This document shows, piece by piece, positions 1 through 7,708 of a stretch of DNA of 64,000 nucleotides. A program made the translations under genes and the position numbers. A model generated the notes under the pieces. It was not told the origin of the DNA. It worked only from the letters and a program-made list of their open reading frames with translations, and did no database searches. Each line of letters starts with the position of its first letter. The stretch's first letter is position 1. The stretch is from Pedobacter cryoconitis (GTDB taxonomy: Bacteria > Bacteroidota > Bacteroidia > Sphingobacteriales > Sphingobacteriaceae): contig NZ_QLLR01000027.1 in assembly GCF_003259615.1 (NCBI RefSeq), positions 1 to 64,000 of the forward strand. The letters run 5' to 3'.

Positions 1-294
1 GTTCAGTACGCTTGCAATGAGTTCAGTTGTTTACTGGAAAAAAATCCATTCATCATCAGGAGCATGAGTAGGAAAGGAAATTGCTGGGATAATGCAGTCG
101 CTGAGAGCTTCTTTAAGACACTTAAAGCGGAGTGTGTATATCAGCATAAGTTCACTGACAAAGAGCAGGCAGCACTTATCGTATTTGAATATATCGAGAC
201 TTGGTACAACCGTAAAAGACTACATTCTGCACTGGGGTACTTGTCCCCAGAAGAATTTGGGAAAAACTTAAATAAACAAAATATTGCCGCTTAA
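1..294 (+). CDS. IS3-family transposase OrfB, C-terminal part (cut by window edge)
   Basis: The frame is open from base 1, so the gene begins upstream of the window and about 97 C-terminal residues are visible. The end of the rve integrase core is clear: SMSRKGNCWDNAVAESFF holds the last acidic residue of the DDE triad (Glu in AVAESFF). It is followed by the usual ETWYNRKRLHSALGYLSPEEF tail of the IS3/IS150 group. OrfB catalyses strand transfer of the element. The ATG at 64 is internal and is not the real start. Whether the copy is intact cannot be judged from here. Confidence 0.93.
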   Translation, partial: VQYACNEFSCLLEKNPFIIRSMSRKGNCWDNAVAESFFKTLKAECVYQHKFTDKEQAALIVFEYIETWYNRKRLHSALGYLSPEEFGKNLNKQNIAA

Positions 295-297
295 CTA

Positions 298-324
298 AAT
301 GTCAACTTTAATGTTGCAATTCCA
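298..324. repeat. Probable right terminal inverted repeat of the IS3-family element
   Basis: Directly after the transposase stop, the sequence TGTCAACTTTAATGTTGCAA and then TTCCA runs to about 324. IS3-family elements end in CA just downstream of orfB, so the element boundary is probably near 324. The left end lies outside the window, so the repeat cannot be matched, and the exact edge is a guess. Confidence 0.4.
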
Positions 325-367
325 CTAAACAAAAATTAAGCCATATGTAATACTTAAAGAGCTTTAG

Positions 368-463
368 AAGCGTCGCAGGCAAATAGAAAAAGAACAAATT
401 GGTTTTTACGCTGCTGACATAGGGTTGTCACGAACGCCACTATTTTTGCTGCTTAACAAATAG
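368..463 (+). pseudogene. Possible relic of a helix-turn-helix recombinase C-terminus
   Basis: A 31-codon open stretch without a start codon ends at TAG 461-463, between the IS end and the next gene. Its translation starts RRRQIEKEQIGF and ends AADIGLSRTPLFLLLNK. This resembles the C-terminal helix-turn-helix of resolvase/invertase-type serine recombinases, where patterns like 'IGVSRxTLYRLLNK' are common. A stop codon lies immediately upstream (365-367), so only a remnant remains, perhaps damaged when the neighbouring IS arrived. The match is by eye on a short peptide and could be chance. Confidence 0.25.
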
Positions 464-468
464 AAAAA

Positions 469-927
469 ATGGATAATATAAAAATCGGCTCCTTCCACAT
501 CATTGGTATTTCAGTGCGTACAACTAATGAAAACGGGCAATCAGCTAAAGATATTCCTGTACTTTGGGAGAAGTTTATGTCGGAAGGAATTCTTGATCAG
601 ATCCCAAACAAAATTGACAATTCGCTCTACTGCATCTACACTGATTACGAAAAAGATCATACTAAACCTTATACCACTATTTTGGGCTGTAAAGTTGAAA
701 ACTTAAGTGAAGTTCCCAATCATATGGTTAGTAAAACAATCAAAGATGCAACTTATCAAAAGTTTGTGGCAGAAGGAAATTTAATGCAGGGGGCCGTTTA
801 TAATGAATGGACAAAGATTTGGAATTCAGAATCAGGAAGAACTTTTACCGCAGACTTTGAAGTATATGATGAGCGATCTCTGAATCCTGAAAACGCAGTG
901 GTGGATATATTCGTTGCAGTTAAATAA
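469..927 (+). CDS. GyrI-like / AraC-type effector-binding domain protein
   Basis: A 152-residue protein made of one domain of the AraC effector-binding / GyrI-like (SOUL-type) fold. It opens with an IKIGSFHIIGISVRTTNENG strand pair and has LWEKFMSEGI near residue 33 and YCIYTDYEKDHTKPYTTILG near 54-73. The motif EWTKIWNSESGR sits near 118, and it closes with an acidic FEVYDERS strand. Family members bind small hydrophobic or cationic ligands, either fused to a DNA-binding domain or alone. This one has no helix-turn-helix. It lies 144 bases downstream of the IS end, in a region that looks acquired. The ligand is unknown. Confidence 0.75.
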   Translation: MDNIKIGSFHIIGISVRTTNENGQSAKDIPVLWEKFMSEGILDQIPNKIDNSLYCIYTDYEKDHTKPYTTILGCKVENLSEVPNHMVSKTIKDATYQKFVAEGNLMQGAVYNEWTKIWNSESGRTFTADFEVYDERSLNPENAVVDIFVAVK

Positions 928-981
928 GGGATTCCTTATTTAAAATAGGATACATTTGTTTTTTGTCCTAAAAGATTATTG

Positions 982-1632
982 ATGAAACTCGAAACCATAG
1001 TAACTACATTGAGTATGATTGCGGCTGCCAGTGTATTTCTCTATTTAAAGAAAAGGTATAATCAGCGTTTATGGAATGAAGCCATGGCTAACCCTGATCA
1101 TCAACTACAAACAGGAAGTTTTATTTTTTCAAAACGTAATGAGGTTCAATCCAAAGAAATACACTATTCCATATTTAAGGTGGTTAGAATAGATGGTGAG
1201 TACGTGAAACTTTCAAATATCAGGCAATTTCCCGGTAAAGGCAATTCCGTAAATACTAATTTTTTAATGACTGCTGAACACTATGAATCTATAAAAAATA
1301 ACATCCAGCAAGTAGTTATTACCGGAATATTGGCGGAGGATTTATCTCAAAAGAGCAATTTAACCCTAACTGAAGACCTATTGCTCAAATATCCGGAATT
1401 GAATAAATCGGGATATTATTTTGAAGATCTTGCTTCGGATGAAAAGAATAAACCACTGCCTGCTGACGTCAGCGGATGCCAGCGTTATATGAACCAGATT
1501 TACTCTGCTGAACATATAATTAAAAATTGGCGTTTGCGTCTTTATTCATCAACAGACCTTCCCTCGCTGATGCCTTCTTTAGAAGCTGGCAGACGTGAAA
1601 TTATCGAAGTGATCATTAATAAGAGAAATTAA
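982..1632 (+). CDS. Hypothetical membrane-anchored protein
   Basis: A 216-residue protein of no family I recognise. The first ATG is at 982; the codon before it is TTG and is not needed as a start. Residues 4-21 (ETIVTTLSMIAAASVFLYL) form one membrane segment followed by KKRYNQR, so a single-pass protein with the bulk in the cytoplasm is likely. The rest is mixed alpha/beta and carries no visible catalytic motif. It starts 54 bases after the effector-binding protein, on the same strand, and may be co-transcribed with it. Confidence 0.6.
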   Translation: MKLETIVTTLSMIAAASVFLYLKKRYNQRLWNEAMANPDHQLQTGSFIFSKRNEVQSKEIHYSIFKVVRIDGEYVKLSNIRQFPGKGNSVNTNFLMTAEHYESIKNNIQQVVITGILAEDLSQKSNLTLTEDLLLKYPELNKSGYYFEDLASDEKNKPLPADVSGCQRYMNQIYSAEHIIKNWRLRLYSSTDLPSLMPSLEAGRREIIEVIINKRN

Positions 1633-1730
1633 TAGTCAGATAATTAATTTTTATTTTCTTCAGGTGAATATTATTTTTTATTAGAATTAATAGGTAACTT
1701 AATGAATTAATTAACCTAAAACCTCTAACA

Positions 1731-1985
1731 ATGAAAAGACTATTAATTGTTTGTATGCTGGCTACTGGATTTACTGTGAATGCAATGCCGATAACTTCTT
1801 ATACTGTTCCTGTTGAGTATATGAATGCACATCAGATAAAAAAAGCAGGAAATGGCGGATTTATCTACATTGCTGAGGCAGAAGACAGGGATGAATATTT
1901 AAGCAATCACCCTGGATCAGTTTATTTAGGTATTGCTTATGTACCAAGTAACTGGGTGTTAAAAAGAGATCCGGGACCTCAATAA
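1731..1985 (+). CDS. Small secreted hypothetical protein
   Basis: An 84-residue protein with an N-terminal signal peptide (MKRLLIVCMLATGFTVNAMP, cleavage expected near residue 18-20). The mature part is about 65 residues, without cysteines, rich in Tyr and Gly, ending NWVLKRDPGPQ. I do not recognise a family. The ATG is preceded by an A/T-rich leader. A hairpin with a T-run follows the stop, so this is probably a complete single gene or the end of a short transcript. Confidence 0.55.
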   Translation: MKRLLIVCMLATGFTVNAMPITSYTVPVEYMNAHQIKKAGNGGFIYIAEAEDRDEYLSNHPGSVYLGIAYVPSNWVLKRDPGPQ

Positions 1986-1990
1986 AATAT

Positions 1991-2016
1991 AGGGTGATTA
2001 AATTCACCCTTTTTAT
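1991..2016. terminator. Rho-independent terminator between convergent genes
   Basis: AGGGTGA (1991-1997) pairs with TCACCCT (2004-2010) and is followed by TTTTTA. It sits right after the stop at 1985 and before the 3' end of the minus-strand lipoprotein gene. Confidence 0.65.
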
Positions 2017-2199
2017 TTAAGGGATTTCATTCAGGTAATCCACTTTCGTGGTTTTATGAACAGAGTCCGCTTTTGTTTTTTTTATTCCCTGAGAAGCTAT
2101 AGGATCTTTTTTAACCATGGTTGTTTTCTGTTTTTCCTGACTCTGGCAACTATAAATAAACAGACTAAGAAATAGCAAACTCAATAGTGATATTTTCAT
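2017..2199 (-). CDS. Small lipoprotein, unknown function
   Basis: A 60-residue protein starting at the ATG at 2199; the in-frame TTG two codons upstream is a weaker candidate. The N-terminus KISLLSLLFLSLFIYSCQSQ is a lipoprotein signal peptide with the lipobox cysteine at about residue 18. The mature part is only about 40 residues, Lys/Thr rich (KTTKVDYLNEIP at the end), and has no domain. It converges with the small secreted protein across a shared terminator. I cannot assign a function. Confidence 0.55.
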   Translation of the reverse strand: MKISLLSLLFLSLFIYSCQSQEKQKTTMVKKDPIASQGIKKTKADSVHKTTKVDYLNEIP

Positions 2200-2285
2200 A
2201 TTCAAATATCGGCAATACCTTTCAATCGTTATAATTGATTGTTTTAATGGTATTGATTGTTAAAACCGATGATAAGTGCATGGTT

Positions 2286-3107
2286 TTATAAAGGAATAGA
2301 AAGCAAAGGGATGTCCAGTCCTGATGCCATCACGCGGGTTTTACTCCGATGGATAATGTTGGCCCAGAACCCATATTTCTTTGGAACCATAATTAGCAGG
2401 TCAGCCTGAAACTCTTTAATCTCTTTCTCTATTTCCCGGATGACCGTAATTGACTTTACATTTTTATAATAATAAGTAATGCCATCTAATCCATCATCCA
2501 GTGTATTCACTACCGATGAATGCTCATCCTCAGATCTCAAAACTTCCAGTTTTTGGTCCACATTAAAAATTTCGATGTGAGCATCCAGGTCTACAGCAAC
2601 TTCCTTAATTCGCGCCAGTACTTTTTTAGATAATCCACGCAATACATCACAAGCAAAAAGAACTCTTTTAGTGCCTTCAAACCTTGCATTTATAGGTACA
2701 GCCAGTACAGGAAGTTTCAGATTCTTAATCGCAAAAGAAGTTGTATTTCCCCAGAGGTCCTGTTCCAGTGTCTTTTTTGGCATTCCTAAAACAACCAGTT
2801 CAGCTTTATATTTATGGATGACTTCCTTTAATTCATCCTCAATAAATGAAAAAGCACATTCATGGCCCACTTCGATCTGATAAGCATAAGAAAGAGAAAA
2901 AGATCTTTCCAGCAAGCGGATCTCATTTTCAATCATTAAAGCTTGAATACTGGAAGCTGGTAAAAGCGTATTCGCGGCATGAAACGGAATGACGAAGGAA
3001 TTAAACAATATCAGTCTTGCATTTTTGTGCTTTGCAATTGCAGCAGCATATTCGACTGCATTCTCAGCAAGTATGGAAAAATCGGTTGCGGCAATTATAG
3101 TCATCAT
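2286..3107 (-). CDS. Tandem universal stress protein (UspA family)
   Basis: A protein of about 273 residues with two Usp modules. The first begins MMTIIAATDFSILAENAVEY, the classic start with the DFS motif. The second begins near residue 145 (GTKRVLFACDVLRGLSKKV) and ends with ASGLDIPLLSIPL. The GxxG(x9)GS/T ATP-binding pattern is only partly kept (LGMPKKTLEQDLWGNTTSFA in module 1), so nucleotide binding is uncertain. Family members are cytoplasmic stress and starvation proteins. I chose the ATG at 3107 (or 3104) because the longer frame begins with TTG and adds six residues not seen in relatives. It is divergent from the GntR regulator. Confidence 0.85.
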   Translation of the reverse strand: MMTIIAATDFSILAENAVEYAAAIAKHKNARLILFNSFVIPFHAANTLLPASSIQALMIENEIRLLERSFSLSYAYQIEVGHECAFSFIEDELKEVIHKYKAELVVLGMPKKTLEQDLWGNTTSFAIKNLKLPVLAVPINARFEGTKRVLFACDVLRGLSKKVLARIKEVAVDLDAHIEIFNVDQKLEVLRSEDEHSSVVNTLDDGLDGITYYYKNVKSITVIREIEKEIKEFQADLLIMVPKKYGFWANIIHRSKTRVMASGLDIPLLSIPL

Positions 3108-3206
3108 GATCAGCTGGCGTTTCAAAAAATTTACTCACATTACTTTACTTAAAAGTGGAATAAAATAAATTTGACATAATAAAAGCATATCAATTTTTTT
3201 ATGCCC

Positions 3207-3239
3207 TTTACCAGATTAAAAAATAAATTTATACATTTG
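3207..3239 (+). promoter_or_regulatory. Bacteroidetes-type promoter of the GntR gene
   Basis: TACATTTG at 3232-3239 matches the TAnnTTTG -7 element of Bacteroidota. A TTTA at 3207-3210 is the best -33 candidate, with a 21-base spacer. Transcription would begin near 3245-3247, inside the operator-like palindrome and a few bases before the ATG. Confidence 0.5.
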
Positions 3240-3241
3240 AA

Positions 3242-3260
3242 TCATCAGATGATATGATGA
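3242..3260. promoter_or_regulatory. Operator-like palindrome at the GntR start codon
   Basis: TCATCAGATGA (3242-3252) fits the pattern TCATC-N1-GATGA, which I recall as the box reported for the Bacillus subtilis FadR-type regulator LutR. A wider repeat TCATCA-N7-TGATGA (3242-3260) overlaps it and includes the start codon. Its position on the inferred transcription start suggests autorepression by the encoded regulator. The binding itself is inferred. Confidence 0.55.
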
Positions 3261-3928
3261 ATACTACAAATCTAATTTCCCGTAAATCTCTGGCCGACGA
3301 AGTCGCTGAAAAAATACAACAGCAAATCGCTTTTGGTACCTATAAAGTAGATGAAAAGCTACCTATAGAACCAGAACTGATGGCATCTTTCGGAGTTGGC
3401 CGCTCTACGATCAGAGAGGCTATCAAGATCCTGGCAAACTGCGGTTTGCTGAGAGTACAGCAAGGGATAGGCACTTTCGTAGAGAACTCAACAGGGATTA
3501 AAGAACCCTTATCCCAGCGGTTGAAACGTGCTGATTTCGAAGATTTGAATGAAGTGCGGCACTTGCTGGAAATGAAAGTTGCTGAAAAAGCGGCACTCAA
3601 CAGGACAAAAGCTGACCTGGTGAAAATATACGACTGGCTCAAAAAACGAGATAAAGCAGCGAAGAACAATTTGCTGCAGGAATGTATCGATGCCGATATT
3701 CAGTTTCACATTTCTATTGCAGAAGCTTCGGGAAATGAAATTCTGATTGACTTATACAAATCAGTAGCTATTCATATGAGAAACTGGTTTTTGGAAGTTT
3801 ATAAAGACACCAAAGCATTTAAAGATACCAGCCATCAGCACAAACAACTTGTTAAAAGTATTGAAGCTGGTGATGCAAAAAAAGCATGGAATAATTCGGC
3901 AAAAATCATAGGACATATTTCTCAATAA
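3254..3928 (+). CDS. FadR-subfamily GntR transcriptional regulator
   Basis: A 224-residue regulator. Residues 10-75 form a winged helix-turn-helix (EKLPIEPELMASFGVGRSTI, then REAIKILANCGLLRVQQGIG). Residues about 95-215 are an all-helical FCD ligand domain, with the D-x3-H metal/ligand pattern in DADIQFHISIAEASGN. The family binds small carboxylates or sugar acids and releases DNA on binding. Two ATGs (3254, 3257) are adjacent and either may start the protein. The palindrome around the start implies autoregulation. The MFS pump follows 33 bases downstream and is the likely controlled gene. The inducer is unknown. Confidence 0.88.
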   Translation: MMNTTNLISRKSLADEVAEKIQQQIAFGTYKVDEKLPIEPELMASFGVGRSTIREAIKILANCGLLRVQQGIGTFVENSTGIKEPLSQRLKRADFEDLNEVRHLLEMKVAEKAALNRTKADLVKIYDWLKKRDKAAKNNLLQECIDADIQFHISIAEASGNEILIDLYKSVAIHMRNWFLEVYKDTKAFKDTSHQHKQLVKSIEAGDAKKAWNNSAKIIGHISQ

Positions 3929-3932
3929 TAAT

Positions 3933-3949
3933 TTCATCGCAAAGATGAA
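3933..3949. promoter_or_regulatory. Inverted repeat in front of the MFS gene
   Basis: TTCATC (3933-3938) and GATGAA (3944-3949) form a perfect inverted repeat with a 5-base spacer, 12 bases before the MFS start codon. The half sites are the same as in the box at 3242-3252 but more widely spaced. It could be a second operator or a small translational hairpin. Confidence 0.35.
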
Positions 3950-3961
3950 CTGACATAATTT

Positions 3962-5197
3962 ATGGAAACCAATACAGCAACACTAGATCCCGGTACCAAA
4001 AAAGACATTATTCAAAAGACAATTTATCCGATTCTCTTTACGATCAGTTTTACGCATTTCCTAAACGACATGCTGCAGGCTGTTATCCCATCCGTTTATC
4101 CGCTTTTCAAAGCTGAGTTTAACTTATCATTTACCCAAATTGGTTTGATTACGTTAACTTATCAACTAACTGCATCACTCTTACAGCCTTTTGTAGGTCA
4201 TTATTCTGACAAGAAGCCAAAACCTTATTCTTTAGCTATAGGTATGGGATTCACGCTGATCGGGCTGATCTTTGTCTCTATGGCGGCGAGTTTTGCGGCA
4301 ATCCTGGTATCTGTTGGTTTTATCGGTATCGGTTCCTCCATCTTTCACCCTGAAGCATCCAGAGTTGCTCACCTGGCCTCGGGTGGTAAAAAGGGATTGG
4401 CACAGTCTATCTTTCAACTAGGCGGAAACGCAGGAAGTGCAATAGGCCCCTTGCTGGCTGCACTGATTGTTATTCCTTACGGACAATTTTATATTATCTG
4501 GTTCGGAATTGCTGCCGTTTTAGGTATCCTGATTTTATTTCAGATTGGGAAATGGTATAAAGGCCATCTAAATCTTAAAATTCAGGGAAAAGTTCAGAGT
4601 TCAGATGAACCTAAACATAACTTGACAAAAGGAAGAGTAATCGGTTCTATTGTAATCCTGTTGGTACTGATCTTTTCCAAGTACTTCTACATGGCTAGTA
4701 TGACCAGTTACTTCACATTTTACCTGATTGACAAATTTCACGTTTCAGTTCAGGAATCACAACTTTACTTATTTGCTTTCTTAGCGGCTGTTGCTGCAGG
4801 AACGATGATTGGCGGGCCATTAGGTGACCGTTTCGGCAGAAAATATATTATCTGGATCTCTATTTTAGGAGTTGCACCATTTACACTGCTGCTGCCATAT
4901 ACCGGGTTATTTTTAACAGGAGTACTGGCGGTGGTGATCGGGGTAATTATCTCTTCTGCATTCTCAGCAATCCTTGTTTATGCGACAGAGCTGATTCCTG
5001 GAAAGGTAGGTATGATTGCCGGCCTGTTTTTCGGTTTCGCCTTTGGTATGGGTGGGGTAGGATCAGCTGTATTGGGTAAACTAGCCGATCAGACCAGCAT
5101 TGAATATGTATTCAAGGTCTGTGCCTTCTTGCCACTGATTGGTATAATTACCGGCTTCCTCCCTGATATTGAGAAGAAGAAAAAGGCAGTCAGCTAA
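3962..5197 (+). CDS. MFS transporter, fosmidomycin-resistance (Fsr) type
   Basis: A 411-residue inner-membrane protein with about 12 transmembrane segments split by a hydrophilic loop near residues 195-220. Fsr-type hallmarks are THFLNDMLQAVIPSVYPLFK in helix 1 and LLQPFVGHYSDKKPKP at the helix 2-3 loop. SSIFHPEASRVAHLASGGKK, QLGGNAGSAIGPLLA and GGPLGDRFGRKYI follow. Relatives export fosmidomycin and other drugs by proton antiport; the natural substrate here is unknown. It follows the GntR gene closely and probably shares its transcript. The GNAT gene begins 13 bases after its stop. Confidence 0.88.
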   Translation: METNTATLDPGTKKDIIQKTIYPILFTISFTHFLNDMLQAVIPSVYPLFKAEFNLSFTQIGLITLTYQLTASLLQPFVGHYSDKKPKPYSLAIGMGFTLIGLIFVSMAASFAAILVSVGFIGIGSSIFHPEASRVAHLASGGKKGLAQSIFQLGGNAGSAIGPLLAALIVIPYGQFYIIWFGIAAVLGILILFQIGKWYKGHLNLKIQGKVQSSDEPKHNLTKGRVIGSIVILLVLIFSKYFYMASMTSYFTFYLIDKFHVSVQESQLYLFAFLAAVAAGTMIGGPLGDRFGRKYIIWISILGVAPFTLLLPYTGLFLTGVLAVVIGVIISSAFSAILVYATELIPGKVGMIAGLFFGFAFGMGGVGSAVLGKLADQTSIEYVFKVCAFLPLIGIITGFLPDIEKKKKAVS

Positions 5198-5210
5198 CAG
5201 AAAATATTTT

Positions 5211-5672
5211 ATGGAACAAATTATAATTAGAAAAGCGGCGCTCAGTGATCTGGATATATTACTGCAATTTGAACAAGGTGTCGTTGAAGCTGAACGCCCT
5301 TTTAATCCCGTATTAAAAGAATCGGGAGTTCATTATTACAATATCAACGAATTGATTACTGCCGATCATATCGAGCTTCTGGTTGCCCTGTCAGGTACTG
5401 AAGTTATTGGCTGCGGTTATGCCAGAATAGAAAGCGCAAAACCTTTCCTGAAATATGAGCGTTATGCCTATTTAGGCTTCATGTATGTGGTACCAGAACA
5501 TCGGGGAAGAGGTGTAAATAAAGCAATTCTACAAGAACTTACTGCATGGTCTAAAGCAAAAGGCATTACCGAATTGAGGCTGGATGTCTATTCAGAGAAT
5601 ATAATTGCGGTTAATGCGTATGAAAAGGCAGGCTTTAAAAAACTTCATATTCAGATGCGGAGTGAGATTTAA
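5211..5672 (+). CDS. GNAT-family N-acetyltransferase
   Basis: A 153-residue protein with the whole GNAT fold. An N-terminal IIIRKAALSDLDILLQFEQG is followed by the acetyl-CoA pyrophosphate loop in VVPEHRGRGVNKAILQEL (R/Q-x-x-G-x-G/A) near residue 100. The C-terminal ENIIAVNAYEKAGFKKL is typical of small-molecule or N-terminal acetylases. The ATG at 5211 is chosen because a longer frame from 5169 would overlap the MFS gene with a basic, low-quality extension. The substrate cannot be read from sequence. Its place behind a drug-type exporter would fit resistance or detoxification, which is inference. Confidence 0.85.
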   Translation: MEQIIIRKAALSDLDILLQFEQGVVEAERPFNPVLKESGVHYYNINELITADHIELLVALSGTEVIGCGYARIESAKPFLKYERYAYLGFMYVVPEHRGRGVNKAILQELTAWSKAKGITELRLDVYSENIIAVNAYEKAGFKKLHIQMRSEI

Positions 5673-5739
5673 ATTATTATTTATAAACGATTTAGCTCAT
5701 ATTTGCCAAAAAAAAGATTTTTCCTGACCCTAAATTATT

Positions 5740-6534
5740 ATGAAATTATCTCTAGTTGCCATTGCTTTAATAATTCTTTCTGCCGGATGTAGCCAGCAGG
5801 ACCAAAAAGTGAAGAATTATACACCGAGAACCTTAACTAAAAACGAAGTCTTCAATGACTTTCCAACGAATGCCTCAGACTCCATTTCTGTTTTGAGTAA
5901 CAATCAGGGAAAATTAGAAACCTTTAGTGCAAAATTCAGGGACAGTACCGTCCATATTCAGGCTGGTGCAGCTGACCAGAATAAAGATGCAACCAAATTT
6001 GTCTCTGCACAATTTATCAATCAGCAAAAAACAGCACTGCTGGTTCAGATCGCAGATAGCTCAGGTATGATTCCGCGTCCATTTCTGATTGCAGTAAAAG
6101 ACGGTGTATTAGAAGTAATCAGTTTATACCGTCCATCTAAAGGGAAAGAAGATTTAAAGTTCAGCAAAGGCGTGAAGAAAATCGGAGCAACCGGTTACCT
6201 GGTTAACAATGATTTTTTCATTACCAATGTAACTGCTAAAGTATACCTGGTTAAAAGACAAAATGACGAAGAAAGGATTCAAGGAGACGTTTTATTGTTG
6301 TCACCAGATAAGCAGACTATTGTTTTTACTGCTAAAAATGTCCTGTACCAGGTTAATTACCGGACAGATGACGTGGTGAGTGAACCAATTGTTGCTGGCA
6401 GTCCTAAGGGGGATGAAGCCGCTTTTAATAACTGGATCACCACTAATTACGCCTTTACGAAAAATAAAAGAGGAAATACCTTCCTGAAATATCATGACGA
6501 CAACAGGATCGTGGATATGAAAGAATTCAAATAA
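5740..6534 (+). CDS. Lipoprotein of unknown function
   Basis: A 264-residue protein with a lipoprotein signal peptide (KLSLVAIALIILSAGCSQQ, Cys near residue 17). The mature part is predicted to be mostly beta strand, with repeated short turns such as VKDGVLEVISLYRPSKGKED and LLSPDKQTIVFTAKNVLYQV. That is compatible with a beta-propeller fragment or beta-sandwich. No known family is evident. It ends at a strong terminator shared with the phosphonate-type operon coming from the other side. The leader before it is 67 bases, so it may have its own promoter. Confidence 0.65.
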   Translation: MKLSLVAIALIILSAGCSQQDQKVKNYTPRTLTKNEVFNDFPTNASDSISVLSNNQGKLETFSAKFRDSTVHIQAGAADQNKDATKFVSAQFINQQKTALLVQIADSSGMIPRPFLIAVKDGVLEVISLYRPSKGKEDLKFSKGVKKIGATGYLVNNDFFITNVTAKVYLVKRQNDEERIQGDVLLLSPDKQTIVFTAKNVLYQVNYRTDDVVSEPIVAGSPKGDEAAFNNWITTNYAFTKNKRGNTFLKYHDDNRIVDMKEFK

Positions 6535-6540
6535 GAATAA

Positions 6541-6568
6541 AAAAGGACAGCAATCGCTGTCCTTTTTT
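6541..6568. terminator. Bidirectional terminator
   Basis: AAAAGGACAGC (6541-6551) pairs perfectly with GCTGTCCTTTT (6556-6566) around a four-base loop, with T-runs on both strands. It serves the lipoprotein gene (+) and the FAD oxidoreductase operon (-). Confidence 0.85.
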
Positions 6569-6586
6569 ATTGAAAATATGATCTGG

Positions 6587-7708
6587 TTAACCTCTTGACT
6601 CAATATACTGCTCACACAGTCCAAAAGATAAAGTCATTCCATTACCCCCTAAACCATTGATCACAGTAACTCCCGGTGCTGCCTCTGTAATCAACTCAGT
6701 AGCTCCATTAGTCATTTTAGGATAGATACCGTGCCACGACTGCAGCATCTTCCACTCCTTGAAATCGGCGAAAGTATGCAAATAATCAATAATCATACGA
6801 TTGATAAATTCCTTATCAAAAGGATCATGGACTAAACCATACTCATGTGAATCCCCGATAGTCAGTTCCCCATTTCCATTTTGTGAAACCATCACATGAA
6901 TACCCCAGTTTAAATGCGTTGCATACTCCTGTTCATATCTCTTGCGTAAAGCAGGTAACGAAGCTGCAGCCTGAAAACCCGGATAATGGATCATAGATAA
7001 ACCACCGCAAAGAGAAGGACCAATACGCCATTCATCCGGCTGTGTTACTAAACGCATCATCTGTAACTTACATTTGGTAATTTCTGCAGCTGCAAATAAT
7101 TCAGGATAAAGCGTTTCAAAATCAGCCCCGCTGCAAACAAAAATCTCATCTGCCTCCCAGCTCTGATTTCCTGAACTCACCTTAGGATGCTCAATCCGGC
7201 TGATAGCTGTATTCCAGTGAAAGACTACCCCATACTTTTCAGCCAGGTAAGCCGTTACCTGCCCAACAGCAACTCTGGATTCAATAATCATTTCCTCCGC
7301 ACTCCATAAAGCACCTTTCAGCCCGTTGCTATTGATGGCGGGCGATTTTGCCAAAGCCTGTTCCGGCGTTAATAAACTACAATTACGATGCTGACGGTTA
7401 AGCTCCGCATACTCCTTCATCACCTGTAACTCATCCTCGTGATAAGCCACATGCAAAGAACCCACCTCATCATGCCATATTTTAGCCTCCGTACAAATCT
7501 CTTTCCAAATACTTCGGGATAACATTGCTCTTTCAAACATCGGGCCCGTAGCCTGTCCAATAGGCCATACCATACCGAAATTACGGATAGATGCACCGAC
7601 TGCGCGTTCATTCCGCTCAATTACTGTGACTTTATAACCTCTGGTGGCCAGTGCGCGGGCAGTCGCTAAACCTACAATGCCTGCACCAATTACTATTGCT
7701 TTACTCAT
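6587..7708 (-). CDS. FAD-dependent oxidoreductase of the TIGR03364/HpnW type (aminophosphonate oxidase candidate)
   Basis: A 373-residue D-amino-acid-oxidase-like flavoprotein. The N-terminal Rossmann motif is AIVIGAGIVGLATARALATR, followed by the FAD ribose acid in VIERNERAVGASIRNFGMVW. The C-terminal FAD contact is INGLGGNGMTLSFGLCEQYI. The NFGMVWPIGQATGP stretch is typical of the clade that occurs beside PhnX-like hydrolases. Known inference for that clade is oxidative deamination of an aminophosphonate such as hydroxylated or N-methylated 2-aminoethylphosphonate to an aldehyde. The start ATG overlaps the stop of the upstream transporter (ATGA), so translation is coupled. It is the last gene of a three-gene operon. 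The exact substrate is unknown. Confidence 0.8.
   Translation of the reverse strand: MSKAIVIGAGIVGLATARALATRGYKVTVIERNERAVGASIRNFGMVWPIGQATGPMFERAMLSRSIWKEICTEAKIWHDEVGSLHVAYHEDELQVMKEYAELNRQHRNCSLLTPEQALAKSPAINSNGLKGALWSAEEMIIESRVAVGQVTAYLAEKYGVVFHWNTAISRIEHPKVSSGNQSWEADEIFVCSGADFETLYPELFAAAEITKCKLQMMRLVTQPDEWRIGPSLCGGLSMIHYPGFQAAASLPALRKRYEQEYATHLNWGIHVMVSQNGNGELTIGDSHEYGLVHDPFDKEFINRMIIDYLHTFADFKEWKMLQSWHGIYPKMTNGATELITEAAPGVTVINGLGGNGMTLSFGLCEQYIESRG

Noticed and set aside
5169..5210. Upstream start for the GNAT protein
   Set aside because: It overlaps the end of the MFS gene and gives a basic peptide (MRRRKRQS) not expected in GNAT proteins.
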